A DNA stretch of 64,000 nucleotides, taken from contig NZ_CANNDO010000003.1 in the NCBI RefSeq assembly GCF_947503385.1, forward strand, positions 248,001 to 312,000, read 5' to 3'. Within the stretch, counting starts at the first letter, position 1; each line of letters starts with the position of its first letter. This document shows positions 52,124 through 61,060 of this stretch, piece by piece. The translations under genes and the position numbers were made by a program. Under the pieces are notes generated by a model. The model had not been told where the DNA came from, searched no databases, and saw only the letters and a list, made by a program, of their open reading frames with translations. This DNA comes from an uncultured Tateyamaria sp. (lineage in GTDB: Bacteria; Pseudomonadota; Alphaproteobacteria; Rhodobacterales; Rhodobacteraceae).

Positions 52124-53422
52124 ATGTACCGCGTCTGGACATTCCTCACCGATTATTCGCTGCTGCTGATCATCGGTGCGCTGCTGGCTTTGGTCTGGGC
52201 CAACACGGATCCGCACTCCTATCACCACTTCGTCGAATACCCGCTATTTTTCAATGACTTGGTGGGTGCAGATTACGCCTATTGGAAAAAGGTATACGGC
52301 GAAGGCTACGACACATTCGACGCGGGTGGCGCCAGCATGGTTGTCTCCATGCATTACCTCGTGAACGACATGCTTATGGCGTTCTTCTTTGCCATCGCGG
52401 CCAAGGAGGTCTGGGAGGCGGTGATCCTCAAGAACGGGTCGCTGCGCGGGAAAAAGGCCGCGACCCCACTGTTTGCCACCCTCGGCGGCATGATGGGGCC
52501 GATCACGATTTATTTGGGGCTTGCCTACGTCATGGGGTCCACGACCTTTGACGCCGTGGCCAATGGCTGGGCTATCCCGACCGCCACAGACATTGCGTTC
52601 AGCTATCTGGTGGGCCGCCTCGTGTTTGGCGCGGGCCATCCGGCGGTGCGGTTCCTGTTGCTGCTGGCCATTGCCGACGATGCGGCGGGTCTGATCATCC
52701 TTGCCATCTTCTATCCGTCCGGTGATCTGGCGCTGGAGTGGCTATTGGTGTCTGTCTTTGCCGCCGTGGTGGTGTTCTTTCTGGCCAACTGGTTGCCGCG
52801 CCGGATGGACCGCCACAATCAGAGCCGCCCAAATTCGACATGGGTGCGGGAAAAGCTGGGCTTTTGGCCCTATGCCATCGCCGCCGTGTTCAGCTGGTAT
52901 GGCTTTGCCGCCTCCGGTCTGCACCCCTCGCTGGGGCTGCTGCCCATCGTGCCGACAATCCCCCATGCCGACCGCGCCTTTGGCATCTTTTCGGCGGCGG
53001 AACGCTACCTGACCGACCTGCTGAACCAGATTGAACACGCGCTCAAACGCCCGGTCGAGGTGGTGCTGTTCTTCTTTGGCCTGCTGAATGCGGGCGTTGA
53101 ATTCAGCTCCATTGGCGACGCCACATGGCTGGTGCTGGCCGGACTTCTGATTGGCAAGCCGGTGGGCATCCTGATCATGGGGTGGGTTGCCGCCAAACCG
53201 CTTGGCCTTGGCATCCCCGAAGGAATGCGGATCGTCGATCTGGTGGTGATCGGCTGCGTTGCCGCCATTGGCTTTACCGTGTCGCTGTTTTTTGCCGCCG
53301 CTGCATTTGATCCCGGTCCGACCCAGGATGCGGCCAAGATGGGCGCGCTCTTTTCCTTTGCGGCGGCAATCATCTCGATCATTGCAGGCCGCCTTCTGCG
53401 CGTCGAAAAACAAGACACCTGA
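52124..53422 (+). CDS. nhaA: Na+/H+ antiporter NhaA
   Basis: A 432-residue polytopic antiporter with about twelve helices. The family core AIPTATDIAFSYLVG carries the two essential adjacent residues with the DD pair ADDAAGLIILAIFYPSGD (Asp-Asp of helix V). FSSIGDATWLVL is the C-terminal ion region. It exports sodium against proton entry, which suits a marine organism. The start at 52124 (MYRVWTFLTDYSLL) has AGGGGC upstream. A weak inverted repeat TTCACA-N14-TGTGAA (53441-53466) follows the gene. Confidence 0.95.
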   Translation: MYRVWTFLTDYSLLLIIGALLALVWANTDPHSYHHFVEYPLFFNDLVGADYAYWKKVYGEGYDTFDAGGASMVVSMHYLVNDMLMAFFFAIAAKEVWEAVILKNGSLRGKKAATPLFATLGGMMGPITIYLGLAYVMGSTTFDAVANGWAIPTATDIAFSYLVGRLVFGAGHPAVRFLLLLAIADDAAGLIILAIFYPSGDLALEWLLVSVFAAVVVFFLANWLPRRMDRHNQSRPNSTWVREKLGFWPYAIAAVFSWYGFAASGLHPSLGLLPIVPTIPHADRAFGIFSAAERYLTDLLNQIEHALKRPVEVVLFFFGLLNAGVEFSSIGDATWLVLAGLLIGKPVGILIMGWVAAKPLGLGIPEGMRIVDLVVIGCVAAIGFTVSLFFAAAAFDPGPTQDAAKMGALFSFAAAIISIIAGRLLRVEKQDT

Positions 53423-53597
53423 CCCAAAATTTACCGTTTATTCACAGGCAACAATGACCGTGTGAACCTATACATTTGTTCGCATCTTGGACATAATGTG
53501 GACAAAATCGGTGAATAGACCGTTAGCATACCCGTGTTAAGCATGGGCAGCACCCCCATCTAAGGGGGAAATGGGCAAGCAGGCCGCGGAGCACGGG

Positions 53598-54257
53598 ATG
53601 CTGGAATTCAGTAACGTATCCAAGTCCTTTTGGACGGGCACGCAGCGCAAGGTGATCCTTGACCGCGTGTCCTTTCGCGTGGACCTGGGCAATTCACTGG
53701 GCATCCTTGCACCCAACGGCACCGGCAAAACCACGCTGATCAACATGATGGCGGGGCTGGAAAAACCCGACGAGGGCGAAATCACCCGCGCCTGCAACAT
53801 CTCGTTCCCGCTGGGGTTCATGGGCGGCGTGGTGGGCAAGATCTCGGCACTGGAAAACGCCCGCTACATTGCCCGGCTCTACGGGCTCGACCCCGACTAT
53901 GTCGAAAGTTTTTGCCGCTGGCTGTGCAATCTGGGCGAATATTTCGACCAGCCCCTTGGCACCTATTCGTCGGGGATGCGCGCGCGGTTTTCATTCGCCC
54001 TCATGCTCGCGCTCGACTTTGACATCTACCTGATCGACGAGGGGATGCCCTCCTCCACCGACGTGGAATTCAACCGCAAGGCGGGCGACGTGCTACAGGA
54101 ACGCTTGCGCACGACCACGATCATCATCGTCTCGCATCAGGCCGAGACACTGGAAAAATTTGCACGATCTGCCGCCGTCCTGCTGGACGGTCGCTTGCAG
54201 ATGTTCGACACCTTGGAAGAGGCAAAGAGGCTCTATGACTACGAAACCCAAGGCTAG
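53598..54257 (+). CDS. kpsT: Capsule export ABC transporter ATPase (KpsT-like)
   Basis: A 219-residue ATPase. I prefer ATG 53598 (MLEFSNVSKSFW) with GGAG 6 nt ahead; an ATG at 53571 adds nine residues. Walker A is APNGTGKTTL, the signature is YSSGMRARFSFALMLAL in place of LSGGQ, as in polysaccharide exporters, and Walker B is DIYLIDEG. It powers export of capsule or exopolysaccharide across the inner membrane. The permease partner KpsM is not in the window. It overlaps the KpsE-like gene by 23 nt. Confidence 0.88.
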   Translation: MLEFSNVSKSFWTGTQRKVILDRVSFRVDLGNSLGILAPNGTGKTTLINMMAGLEKPDEGEITRACNISFPLGFMGGVVGKISALENARYIARLYGLDPDYVESFCRWLCNLGEYFDQPLGTYSSGMRARFSFALMLALDFDIYLIDEGMPSSTDVEFNRKAGDVLQERLRTTTIIIVSHQAETLEKFARSAAVLLDGRLQMFDTLEEAKRLYDYETQG

Positions 54258-55935
54258 AAAATTCCGCATCAAGCGGACGCCACCGACGCCCGGCACCGCC
54301 GCGGCGGCGACCGGTGGCGCGCCCACGCCTCCGCGCCCCGACGCACCACGCGCGCCAGAACCACAGCAACCCACCGCCCAACAGCCACAGCAACCCGCCG
54401 CCCAGTCCGGCGAAGTGGCCTCCGCCAGCGAGGTTGCAAGCGAAAACACCATCGACGCCATCCGCCAAGAGGGGCTGACAGGTCGCCAGTTGCGCATGGC
54501 CCGCCGTGTGGCGCAAAAACACGGGCTTGCGCCCACCTCCGACTTTGACGCCGTGCGCCTGCTGCGCGCCGCAGGCATCGACCCCTTCCAACGCTCCAAC
54601 ATGCTGGAACTGGTGGTGCCCCAAGCTGGCGGCGAACAGCACGAGGGCGGCGCGCCCGACGCCTTTGCCAACCTGCCCGCACAGACAGGCGGTGCCGGTG
54701 CCCAAGCGGCAGGCCGGGTGCAACTGCCGCAAACCATGCAGGTCCAAAAGGCGCAACTGCCGTCGACCGAACTCAGCCCCGCAGACCGCCGCGCGCAGGA
54801 TATCAGGAATATCCAGAACGACATCATGCGCCGCCGCCGCAAGAAAATGGCGCTGCTGTCGGTGCGGCTTGCCTTCTTTGTGGTGCTGCCCACGCTGCTG
54901 GCGGGCTATTACTTTTTCTCCATCGCGACGCCCATGTACGCGACCAAATCCGAATTCAACGTCAGCCAAGCCGAAGCCGCAGGCGGCAGCAGCGGCCTTG
55001 GCAGCCTCCTGCCCGCACAGTTTTCCGCCAATCAGGACAGCATCGGCGTGCAGGCGTTCCTGCAATCCAAAGAGGCGATGCTGCGGCTGGACGAGGATAT
55101 CGGCTTCAAATCGCACTTTACCCAAGACTGGATCGACCCGATCCAACGGCTCAGCGACGACCCCACCGACGAAGAGGCGTTCAGAACCTACGCCAAAAAC
55201 GTCAAGATCGGCTATGACCCGACCGAAGGGCTCATTCGTATGGAGGTCGCCGCCGCCGACCCGCAGGTGTCTGCCGAATTCTCCCGTCGCCTGATCGACT
55301 ACGCCGAAGAGCGGGTGAACAATCTCTCCGCGCAAATCCGCGAGGATTCCATGCGCGACGCCCGCGAAGGGTTCGAACGCGCCGAACTGGAACGGCGCGC
55401 GGCGCAGGAAAACCTTGTCCGCCTGCAAATCGAAGGGTCGACGCTCGACCCCGAAGGCGTGATCACCAGCCTGCGCACCCAGATCAGCGAACTGGAATCG
55501 CTCCAGATCGAAAAAGAGATCGAACTGGCCAGCCTGCTCAACAACTCCCGCCCCAATCAAAGCCGCGTTGACGCGACACGGGGCGAAATCGAAATCCTCG
55601 AAGATCAGCTTGTCCGGCTCAACGCCAAGATGACGGATGTCAGCAAGGGCGAAAATTCACTGGCCGAACTCGCCGCCCGCATCCAGATTGCCCAAGCTGA
55701 CCTCGCCGCGCGCGACCTGATGCTGCAATCGGCCCTGCAACAGATGGAATCGGCGCGGGTCGAGGCCAGCCGTCAGGTGCGTTACCTGACCGTTGCCGTG
55801 ACCCCGATCGCCCCGGACGAGCCGTCCTATCCCCGCGCATTCGAAAACACGATCTTGGCATTTCTGGTCTTTGCAGGCATCTACCTGATGATCTCGCTCA
55901 CCGCGTCGATCCTCAGAGAACAGGTGACCAGCTAA
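54235..55935 (+). CDS. kpsE: KpsE-type capsule export inner-membrane protein
   Basis: A 566-residue polysaccharide co-polymerase-like protein. Residues 1-200 are a Pro/Gln/Ala-rich cytoplasmic region with GLTGRQLRMARRVAQKHGL inside, longer than in classic KpsE (about 380 residues). One membrane helix lies at about 208-230, a periplasmic coiled-coil spans about 360-520, and a second helix near residues 540-560 closes the protein. It should link the ABC exporter to outer-membrane export. It begins inside the kpsT gene and ends 1 nt before kdsA. Confidence 0.85.
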   Translation: MTTKPKARKFRIKRTPPTPGTAAAATGGAPTPPRPDAPRAPEPQQPTAQQPQQPAAQSGEVASASEVASENTIDAIRQEGLTGRQLRMARRVAQKHGLAPTSDFDAVRLLRAAGIDPFQRSNMLELVVPQAGGEQHEGGAPDAFANLPAQTGGAGAQAAGRVQLPQTMQVQKAQLPSTELSPADRRAQDIRNIQNDIMRRRRKKMALLSVRLAFFVVLPTLLAGYYFFSIATPMYATKSEFNVSQAEAAGGSSGLGSLLPAQFSANQDSIGVQAFLQSKEAMLRLDEDIGFKSHFTQDWIDPIQRLSDDPTDEEAFRTYAKNVKIGYDPTEGLIRMEVAAADPQVSAEFSRRLIDYAEERVNNLSAQIREDSMRDAREGFERAELERRAAQENLVRLQIEGSTLDPEGVITSLRTQISELESLQIEKEIELASLLNNSRPNQSRVDATRGEIEILEDQLVRLNAKMTDVSKGENSLAELAARIQIAQADLAARDLMLQSALQQMESARVEASRQVRYLTVAVTPIAPDEPSYPRAFENTILAFLVFAGIYLMISLTASILREQVTS

Positions 55936-55936
55936 G

Positions 55937-56770
55937 ATGAAACATGTCTCCGTCGGTGGTCTGACCATCGGAAATGACTGCCCCCTAACGGTGATCGCAG
56001 GCCCCTGTGCGCTGGAAAGCGAACAATTGGGTCAGGACATCGCGGGCCGGATGAAGGACATCTGCGCCGCCGCCGGTGCGCAATACGTGTTCAAGGCAAG
56101 CTACGACAAAGCCAACCGCACGTCGCTGTCGGGGGGACGGGGTCTTGGGCTTGATGCGGGGCTGGCCGCGCTCCAGTCCATCGGCAAGGCCAATGACGTG
56201 CCCGTACTGACGGATGTCCACACCGAGGCGCAATGCGCGCCCGCGGCCGAGGCCGTCGATATCCTGCAAATCCCCGCCTTTCTCTGCCGCCAGACCGATA
56301 TGCTGCTGGCCGCAGGCAACACGGGCGCGGTGGTGAATGTGAAAAAGGGGCAGTTTCTGGCCCCGTGGGAAATGCCCAACATCATCACCAAGATCGAGTC
56401 GACCGGCAATGACCGCATCCTGCTGACCGAACGCGGCACGTCCTTTGGCTACAACACGCTGGTGGCGGACATGCGGTCGCTGCCGCAGATGGCCCAGACA
56501 GGTTATCCGGTGGTGATGGACGCCACCCATTCCGTGCAGCAACCCGGTGGCAAGGGCGGCTCAAGCGGGGGGCAGCGCGAATTTGCGCCCGTGATGGCCC
56601 GCGCCGCAGTGGCCATTGGCGTCGGCGCGGTCTTTATCGAAACCCATCCCGATCCCGACACCGCCCCCTCCGACGGGCCGAACATGATCTACCTCGACCA
56701 GATGCCGCAACTCATCGACACGTTGATGCAATTTGATGCACTGGCCAAGGCACGCCCCGTCACACTCTGA
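55937..56770 (+). CDS. kdsA: 3-deoxy-8-phosphooctulonate synthase
   Basis: A 277-residue TIM-barrel enzyme that condenses PEP with arabinose 5-phosphate to make KDO-8-phosphate, a building block of LPS and of capsule linkers. VIAGPCALES near residue 18 has the cysteine of the metal-dependent class, where E. coli KdsA has asparagine. KASYDKANRTSLSGGRG is the phosphate and substrate loop, and MDATHSVQQPGGKGGSSGGQ is a family block. It begins 1 nt after kpsE, linking KDO supply to capsule export. Confidence 0.96.
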   Translation: MKHVSVGGLTIGNDCPLTVIAGPCALESEQLGQDIAGRMKDICAAAGAQYVFKASYDKANRTSLSGGRGLGLDAGLAALQSIGKANDVPVLTDVHTEAQCAPAAEAVDILQIPAFLCRQTDMLLAAGNTGAVVNVKKGQFLAPWEMPNIITKIESTGNDRILLTERGTSFGYNTLVADMRSLPQMAQTGYPVVMDATHSVQQPGGKGGSSGGQREFAPVMARAAVAIGVGAVFIETHPDPDTAPSDGPNMIYLDQMPQLIDTLMQFDALAKARPVTL

Positions 56771-56796
56771 TACCTTACGAACAGCGAGTATTTTTG

Positions 56797-58293
56797 ATGA
56801 CCAAGCCTTTGCCCACCGTCACCCAGAACACATGGGAATTTCTCCGCGACCCGATGATCACGCCGACGGGGTTTCGCGAATATGACGCGCGCTGGAAATA
56901 CCCGGACGAGATTAACCTGCCCGGCATCACCGCGCTGGGTCTGGGCCTTGGCACGCAGATGCACCGGCGCGGCATCCCGCCCGTCATCGCCGTGGGCAAC
57001 GACTACCGCGACTATTCGCTGTCGATCAAGAACGCGCTGATCGTCGGGCTGGTGCAGGCCGGCATCCACGTCAGGGATATCGGCCCGGCGCTGTCGCCCA
57101 TGGCCTATTTCAGCCAGTTCCACCTTGATGTGCCCGCCGTGGCGATGGTCACCGCCTCGCACAACCCCAATGGCTGGACCGGGGTCAAGATGGGCTTTGA
57201 CCGCCCCCTCACCCACGGCCCGGACGAGATGGGCGAACTGCGCGATATCGTGCTGAACGGCGAGGGCGAGGCGCGCGACGGCGGCAAATACGAGTTTGTC
57301 GACGGCGTCCAAGAGGCATATCTGCAAGACCTCGTGGGCGACTTCAAAATGACCCGAAAGCTCAAGGTTGTCTGCGCCACCGGCAACGGCACCGCTTCCG
57401 CCTTTGCGCCTGAACTGTTCCGCCGCATCGGCGTCGAAGTGGTCGAAAGCCACAACGCGCTCGACTACACCTTCCCGCACTATAACCCCAACCCCGAAGC
57501 GCTCGAAATGCTGCACGACATGGCCGACAGCGTGCGCGCCTCCGGTGCCGACTTTGCGCTGGGGTTCGACGGCGACGGCGACCGTTGCGGCGTGGTGGAT
57601 GACGAGGGCGAAGAGATCTTTGCCGACAAGGTCGGCGTAATCATGGCCCGCGATCTGGCCAAACTTTACCCAAACAGCACCTTCGTGGCCGACGTCAAAT
57701 CCACCGGCCTCTTTGCCTCCGACCCGGAACTGCAAAAACACGGGGTCAAGGCCGACTACTGGAAAACCGGCCACAGCCACATGAAACGCCGGGTCAAGGA
57801 GATTGGCGCGCTGGCAGGGTTCGAAAAATCCGGCCACTACTTCCTCGCCGAACCGGTCGGGCGCGGCTACGACTGCGGAATGCGCGTCGCTGTGGAAATC
57901 TGCAAACTGATGGACCGCAACCCGGACATGAAAATGTCCGACCTGCGCAAGGCCCTGCCGCAGACCTACGCCACGCCCACCATGTCGCCCTACGCCGCCG
58001 ATACCGAAAAATACGACATCCTCGCCCGCCTCGTGGACAAGCTGGTGGCCAAGCACGCCGCAGGCGAGCAGATCGCGGGCCGCGCCATCAAAGACGTGGT
58101 GACGGTCAACGGCGCCCGCGTGATCCTCGACAACGGGGCATGGGGCCTCGTGCGGGCCTCTTCGAACACGCCCAACCTCGTCGTGGTCTGCGAAAGCCCG
58201 CAAAGCGACGACGAAATGCGCGCCATTTTCGCCGATATCGACGCGGTGATCCGCACCGAACCCGGCGTGGGCGACTACGACCAGACAATCTGA
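56797..58293 (+). CDS. Phosphomannomutase/phosphoglucomutase family enzyme
   Basis: A 498-residue alpha-D-phosphohexomutase. The active-site serine loop is TASHNPNGWTG near residue 117, the metal loop is DGDGDRCGVVDDEG, and EKSGHYFL is the sugar-binding loop. It interconverts 1- and 6-phosphates of mannose or glucose, and so feeds nucleotide-sugar supply for capsule. The ATG at 56797 follows a TTG; I chose the ATG. It is 26 nt after kdsA in the same direction. Confidence 0.93.
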   Translation: MTKPLPTVTQNTWEFLRDPMITPTGFREYDARWKYPDEINLPGITALGLGLGTQMHRRGIPPVIAVGNDYRDYSLSIKNALIVGLVQAGIHVRDIGPALSPMAYFSQFHLDVPAVAMVTASHNPNGWTGVKMGFDRPLTHGPDEMGELRDIVLNGEGEARDGGKYEFVDGVQEAYLQDLVGDFKMTRKLKVVCATGNGTASAFAPELFRRIGVEVVESHNALDYTFPHYNPNPEALEMLHDMADSVRASGADFALGFDGDGDRCGVVDDEGEEIFADKVGVIMARDLAKLYPNSTFVADVKSTGLFASDPELQKHGVKADYWKTGHSHMKRRVKEIGALAGFEKSGHYFLAEPVGRGYDCGMRVAVEICKLMDRNPDMKMSDLRKALPQTYATPTMSPYAADTEKYDILARLVDKLVAKHAAGEQIAGRAIKDVVTVNGARVILDNGAWGLVRASSNTPNLVVVCESPQSDDEMRAIFADIDAVIRTEPGVGDYDQTI

Positions 58294-58309
58294 CCGCAGC
58301 GGACGCAAA

Positions 58310-58340
58310 GGCGGGATGGGCACTTTGCCCATCCCCCGCC
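58310..58340 (+). terminator. Possible terminator after the phosphohexomutase gene
   Basis: GGCGGGATGGGCA pairs with TGCCCATCCCCCGCC across a 3-nt loop, with two bulged C on the right side. A short T-run comes only after an 11-nt gap (CATTTTCG), so efficiency is uncertain. Confidence 0.45.
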
Positions 58341-58455
58341 ATCGGCGCATTTTCGCCCGCCACATTTCTGCCACATTTGCGCCACTTTCCGGCCCACATT
58401 CCCTGCGATTCAGCATCCATTCGGGGGACATGACACTGGGATGGGAGTGCGCGAC

Positions 58456-58845
58456 ATGCGTGCAACGATGTTCGCCGCAGGCCTCACTTTGGCCTCTACC
58501 GCCGCCTTTGCGCAGGCACAGGAATTCACACCAACAGCACCAAACGGCCACGTGACGCTGACCAATGGTTGCGTCTACACGCGCAACGAACTGGCGCAAG
58601 GCAACGAATGGTCGCTGATCTACACGCAGGCCGGCACATCTGTGCAATGCCCGCTGACCATCTACGGACAGATCACCGCAGACCCGGCCCCGGTGCCGGA
58701 AACAGCCCAAGTGGCGGCCTATGTGCCCGACACGCAGGCCACCGGCGACACCGCGATCGTGACCAAAACCCAAGTCATCGCCGACATCGCCCCGCGTCCG
58801 CGCCTGACCTTCATTCCGTCCTATATGGTCGGCGTCTTTCGCTAA
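58456..58845 (+). CDS. Small secreted protein, tandem copy 1
   Basis: A 129-residue protein with signal MRATMFAAGLTLASTAAFAQA. The mature part has TLTNGCVYTRNELAQGNEWSLIY, then CPLTIYG and a C-terminal IPSYMVGVFR. Two cysteines may form a disulfide. A Pro/Ala/Thr linker of about 50 residues separates the core from the end. It has GGGAGT before the start. The next gene is a paralogue with a shared leader. I recognise no family. Confidence 0.7.
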   Translation: MRATMFAAGLTLASTAAFAQAQEFTPTAPNGHVTLTNGCVYTRNELAQGNEWSLIYTQAGTSVQCPLTIYGQITADPAPVPETAQVAAYVPDTQATGDTAIVTKTQVIADIAPRPRLTFIPSYMVGVFR

Positions 58846-58986
58846 GCCGACAGGTCAGGCCGCACGCCCGTTAAAGTTTTTAACGTACGCCTCTGTCTGG
58901 ACACATTGGCGTCGAAAAAACAGCCGTTTCATCCTGTAGACCCATTCCAGTGCGGGGGCACGGACACTTGGATGGGAGTACGTATG

Positions 58987-59256
58987 ATGCGTGCACTGAC
59001 AATCGCCGCTGGCCTCTGTATGGCCGCAAGCGCAGCATCGGCTTCGGCCGATCTGGAACTGGTCACACGGACCGATTCCAACCTGACCCTGAACAATGGC
59101 TGCGTTTACGCACCGGCCCAGTTCACACAGGACAACACATGGACCTTCGCTTATGCGAATGCCAACGCGCATGACACATGCCCGCTGGCCGTACGCCTGC
59201 AACAACGGGCAAACGCGCATTTCGAACCGTCCTATCTGGTCGGCGTCTACCGCTGA
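58987..59256 (+). CDS. Small secreted protein, tandem copy 2
   Basis: An 89-residue paralogue of the preceding protein. The signal is MRALTIAAGLCMAASAASA. The core matches copy 1: TLNNGCVYAPAQFTQDNTWTFAY, CPLAVRL, and the end EPSYLVGVYR, but the Pro/Ala linker is missing. I chose ATG 58987, which aligns with the start of copy 1 (ATGCGTGCA), although an adjacent ATG at 58984 exists. The 35 bp before it repeats the copy 1 leader (GGATGGGAGT). Function unknown. Confidence 0.7.
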   Translation: MRALTIAAGLCMAASAASASADLELVTRTDSNLTLNNGCVYAPAQFTQDNTWTFAYANANAHDTCPLAVRLQQRANAHFEPSYLVGVYR

Positions 59257-59324
59257 ACACCGCAACACGGCAGGCGCAATGCGCGCCCGCCCGTGCCCGG
59301 CCCGCGTCTGGATTGGGCCGCAGG

Positions 59325-60110
59325 TCAGTCGTCCGCATTGGTGCGGATATTGACCGATCCATCGCCATAACAGCGCTTTTGGCTGTTGGCTGCGGCAAAC
59401 CGCTTGTCCATCTTGATCGCGGCGGCATCTGACACCCGCCAGCCCGATCCCTGAAAGGCGCGGCGCACCGCCGTGTCGAACGGGCGCAGCGTCTGCCAGT
59501 ATTTGATAAAGGCGCCGTATTCCCCGGCCGCGTTGGTGTTCACGCCAACCGCACCCGAACCGCAGGAAAAGCCTGCGTTGACCATCGCGCGCGCCAACCC
59601 GTAGCCCCAGCAGGACGTGGTATAGAACATGCGCAGCCGGTCGCCCGCACCCAGCGCGCCAATGGCCGCCTGCACATCCGCCCACGCCACATTGCGATCC
59701 ACGAAACAGGCCTCTCCGTCCTCGCCATGGGCGTGATGCAGCATGTCGATCTCAAAAATATCGCCATCCGCCAGCAGCCCCTCCAGCACATCGACCAAAC
59801 CGTCCAACGTGGCATTGGCCCCGTTGATCACCCGCACCTCGCCATAGCTCGCCGCCAAGGCCATCCCTATGCCAATCGACGATTTCTCGATCCCGCTATA
59901 AAGCCATTTGTAGGGCCGTTCCTCGGCCTCTTCCCCGAACTCGGAAAACAGGATCAGCGCCCGTTCGGACCGCCGGATCAGCGCCTCTTCGCGGCTGTCA
60001 ATCCGGTCCTTGACCTCGTCCTTGACGTCTTTGACCGCATCCGCGACCTGACCAACGATGTTGGACAGTTTCGGGCGGCCACCCCAGCGGCGTTTACGTT
60101 TGAAACCCAT
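59325..60110 (-). CDS. Caspase-like (clan CD) protein of unknown function
   Basis: A 261-residue protein. The start at 60110 (MGFKRKRRWGG) has AAAAAAGGGA upstream. After a basic, helical N-terminus (about residues 1-48), the sequence follows the caspase-hemoglobinase fold: strand RALILFSEF, helix and strand to VRVINGANA, then strand plus catalytic-type H128-G129 (IDMLHHAHG), and strand plus C167 (RMFYTTSCWG). The H-to-C spacing of 39 fits clan CD peptidases. There is no signal peptide or membrane segment. It is divergent from a LuxR-type gene. Peptidase activity is an inference from these two motifs; substrate and partners are unknown. Confidence 0.7.
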   Translation of the reverse strand: MGFKRKRRWGGRPKLSNIVGQVADAVKDVKDEVKDRIDSREEALIRRSERALILFSEFGEEAEERPYKWLYSGIEKSSIGIGMALAASYGEVRVINGANATLDGLVDVLEGLLADGDIFEIDMLHHAHGEDGEACFVDRNVAWADVQAAIGALGAGDRLRMFYTTSCWGYGLARAMVNAGFSCGSGAVGVNTNAAGEYGAFIKYWQTLRPFDTAVRRAFQGSGWRVSDAAAIKMDKRFAAANSQKRCYGDGSVNIRTNADD

Positions 60111-60234
60111 GCAATATATCCCTTTTTTCCAATTTGGCCGACAAATGGTTTCGGCCTGAACACCCTGTTTGCTATGCAAAATTGCGCGGGGATATCCCCG
60201 TTGCCGGGGTCATTCATTTGGGGGGATTGCGCCC

Positions 60235-60957
60235 GTGTTGACAGCCAGATTGCGCGATCTCGAAGCGGCGCAGACATTCGACGAACTGTGGCAGACCGCC
60301 GTGGCCGTGCTGGACGCCGAAGGCATCGGCAGCGTCACTTACCTCACCGTGGCCGCAGACTTTTCCCAGCCGTTCTTACAGACCACAATCCCTGCGCTTT
60401 ATGACGGCTACGCCCCTGCAACCGATCCGTTCCTGCACCACTGCTGCACCAATTACGACATCACCCGGACCGGGTCGGCGTTTCTGGGGGACTATCCCTA
60501 TTTGCCCGAAGCGGCCCAGACGTTCATCAAGCGGGCAGAGGCCGTCGGGTTTCGGTCCGGTCTGGGCATTCCCGTGCGGCTTGTCGGTGCGCCGCGCTTT
60601 GGCGGGGTGAATTTTGGCACCCGGATGGAGCGGGCGGTGTTCGAGGACCGGATTGGATCGCGCGCAGAAGAATTCCGGCTGTTTGCCCTCATCCTGCATC
60701 GCCGCGTCGAGGATCTGTCGCGCCCCGTTGCGTCAGAGCCGTCGGTGATTGACGTGCCGCCCGTGCCGACGCTTGTGGCGCTCAGCCCGCGCGAACGCGA
60801 AATCATCTGGCTCACCGCCAAAGGTCTCAGCCGCAAGGAAATCGCGCGCAGTTGCAGCCTGTCGCCCCACACGGTGGCCGACTACACCCAAGCCGCCTAT
60901 CGCAAACTGGGGGTCAAAAACCGGGTCGAGGCGACCCGCGCCGTGCTTGGGATCTAA
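60235..60957 (+). CDS. LuxR-type regulator with autoinducer-domain-like N-terminus
   Basis: A 240-residue protein. The most likely start is GTG 60235, with a GGGGGG run 9 nt ahead; no ATG is in frame. The N-terminal domain resembles the acyl-homoserine-lactone-binding domain, with LYDGYAPATDPFLHHC around the ligand pocket, but the tryptophan before the DP pair is leucine. The C-terminal GerE-type HTH is LSPREREIIWLTAKGLSRKEIARSCSLSPHTVADY. No luxI-type synthase is near, so it is an orphan. It may control the divergent caspase-like gene. Confidence 0.85.
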   Translation: MLTARLRDLEAAQTFDELWQTAVAVLDAEGIGSVTYLTVAADFSQPFLQTTIPALYDGYAPATDPFLHHCCTNYDITRTGSAFLGDYPYLPEAAQTFIKRAEAVGFRSGLGIPVRLVGAPRFGGVNFGTRMERAVFEDRIGSRAEEFRLFALILHRRVEDLSRPVASEPSVIDVPPVPTLVALSPREREIIWLTAKGLSRKEIARSCSLSPHTVADYTQAAYRKLGVKNRVEATRAVLGI

Positions 60958-61060
60958 GCACCGCTCCGGGGCCCAAAGGTTGCCAAATGACTAATTGGCC
61001 GCTGTAAGCCATTGAAATTACGTCACCGCACGCCTGTCCCAGCGTGGGACAGTCGCGCCG

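Noticed and set aside
53441-53466. TTCACA-N14-TGTGAA as a kpsT operator
   Set aside because: Six-base arms with a long spacer can arise by chance; no promoter element is aligned with it.
56689-58773. 694-codon minus-strand frame over the phosphohexomutase and next gene
   Set aside because: Antisense to a well-supported enzyme; no export or catalytic pattern.
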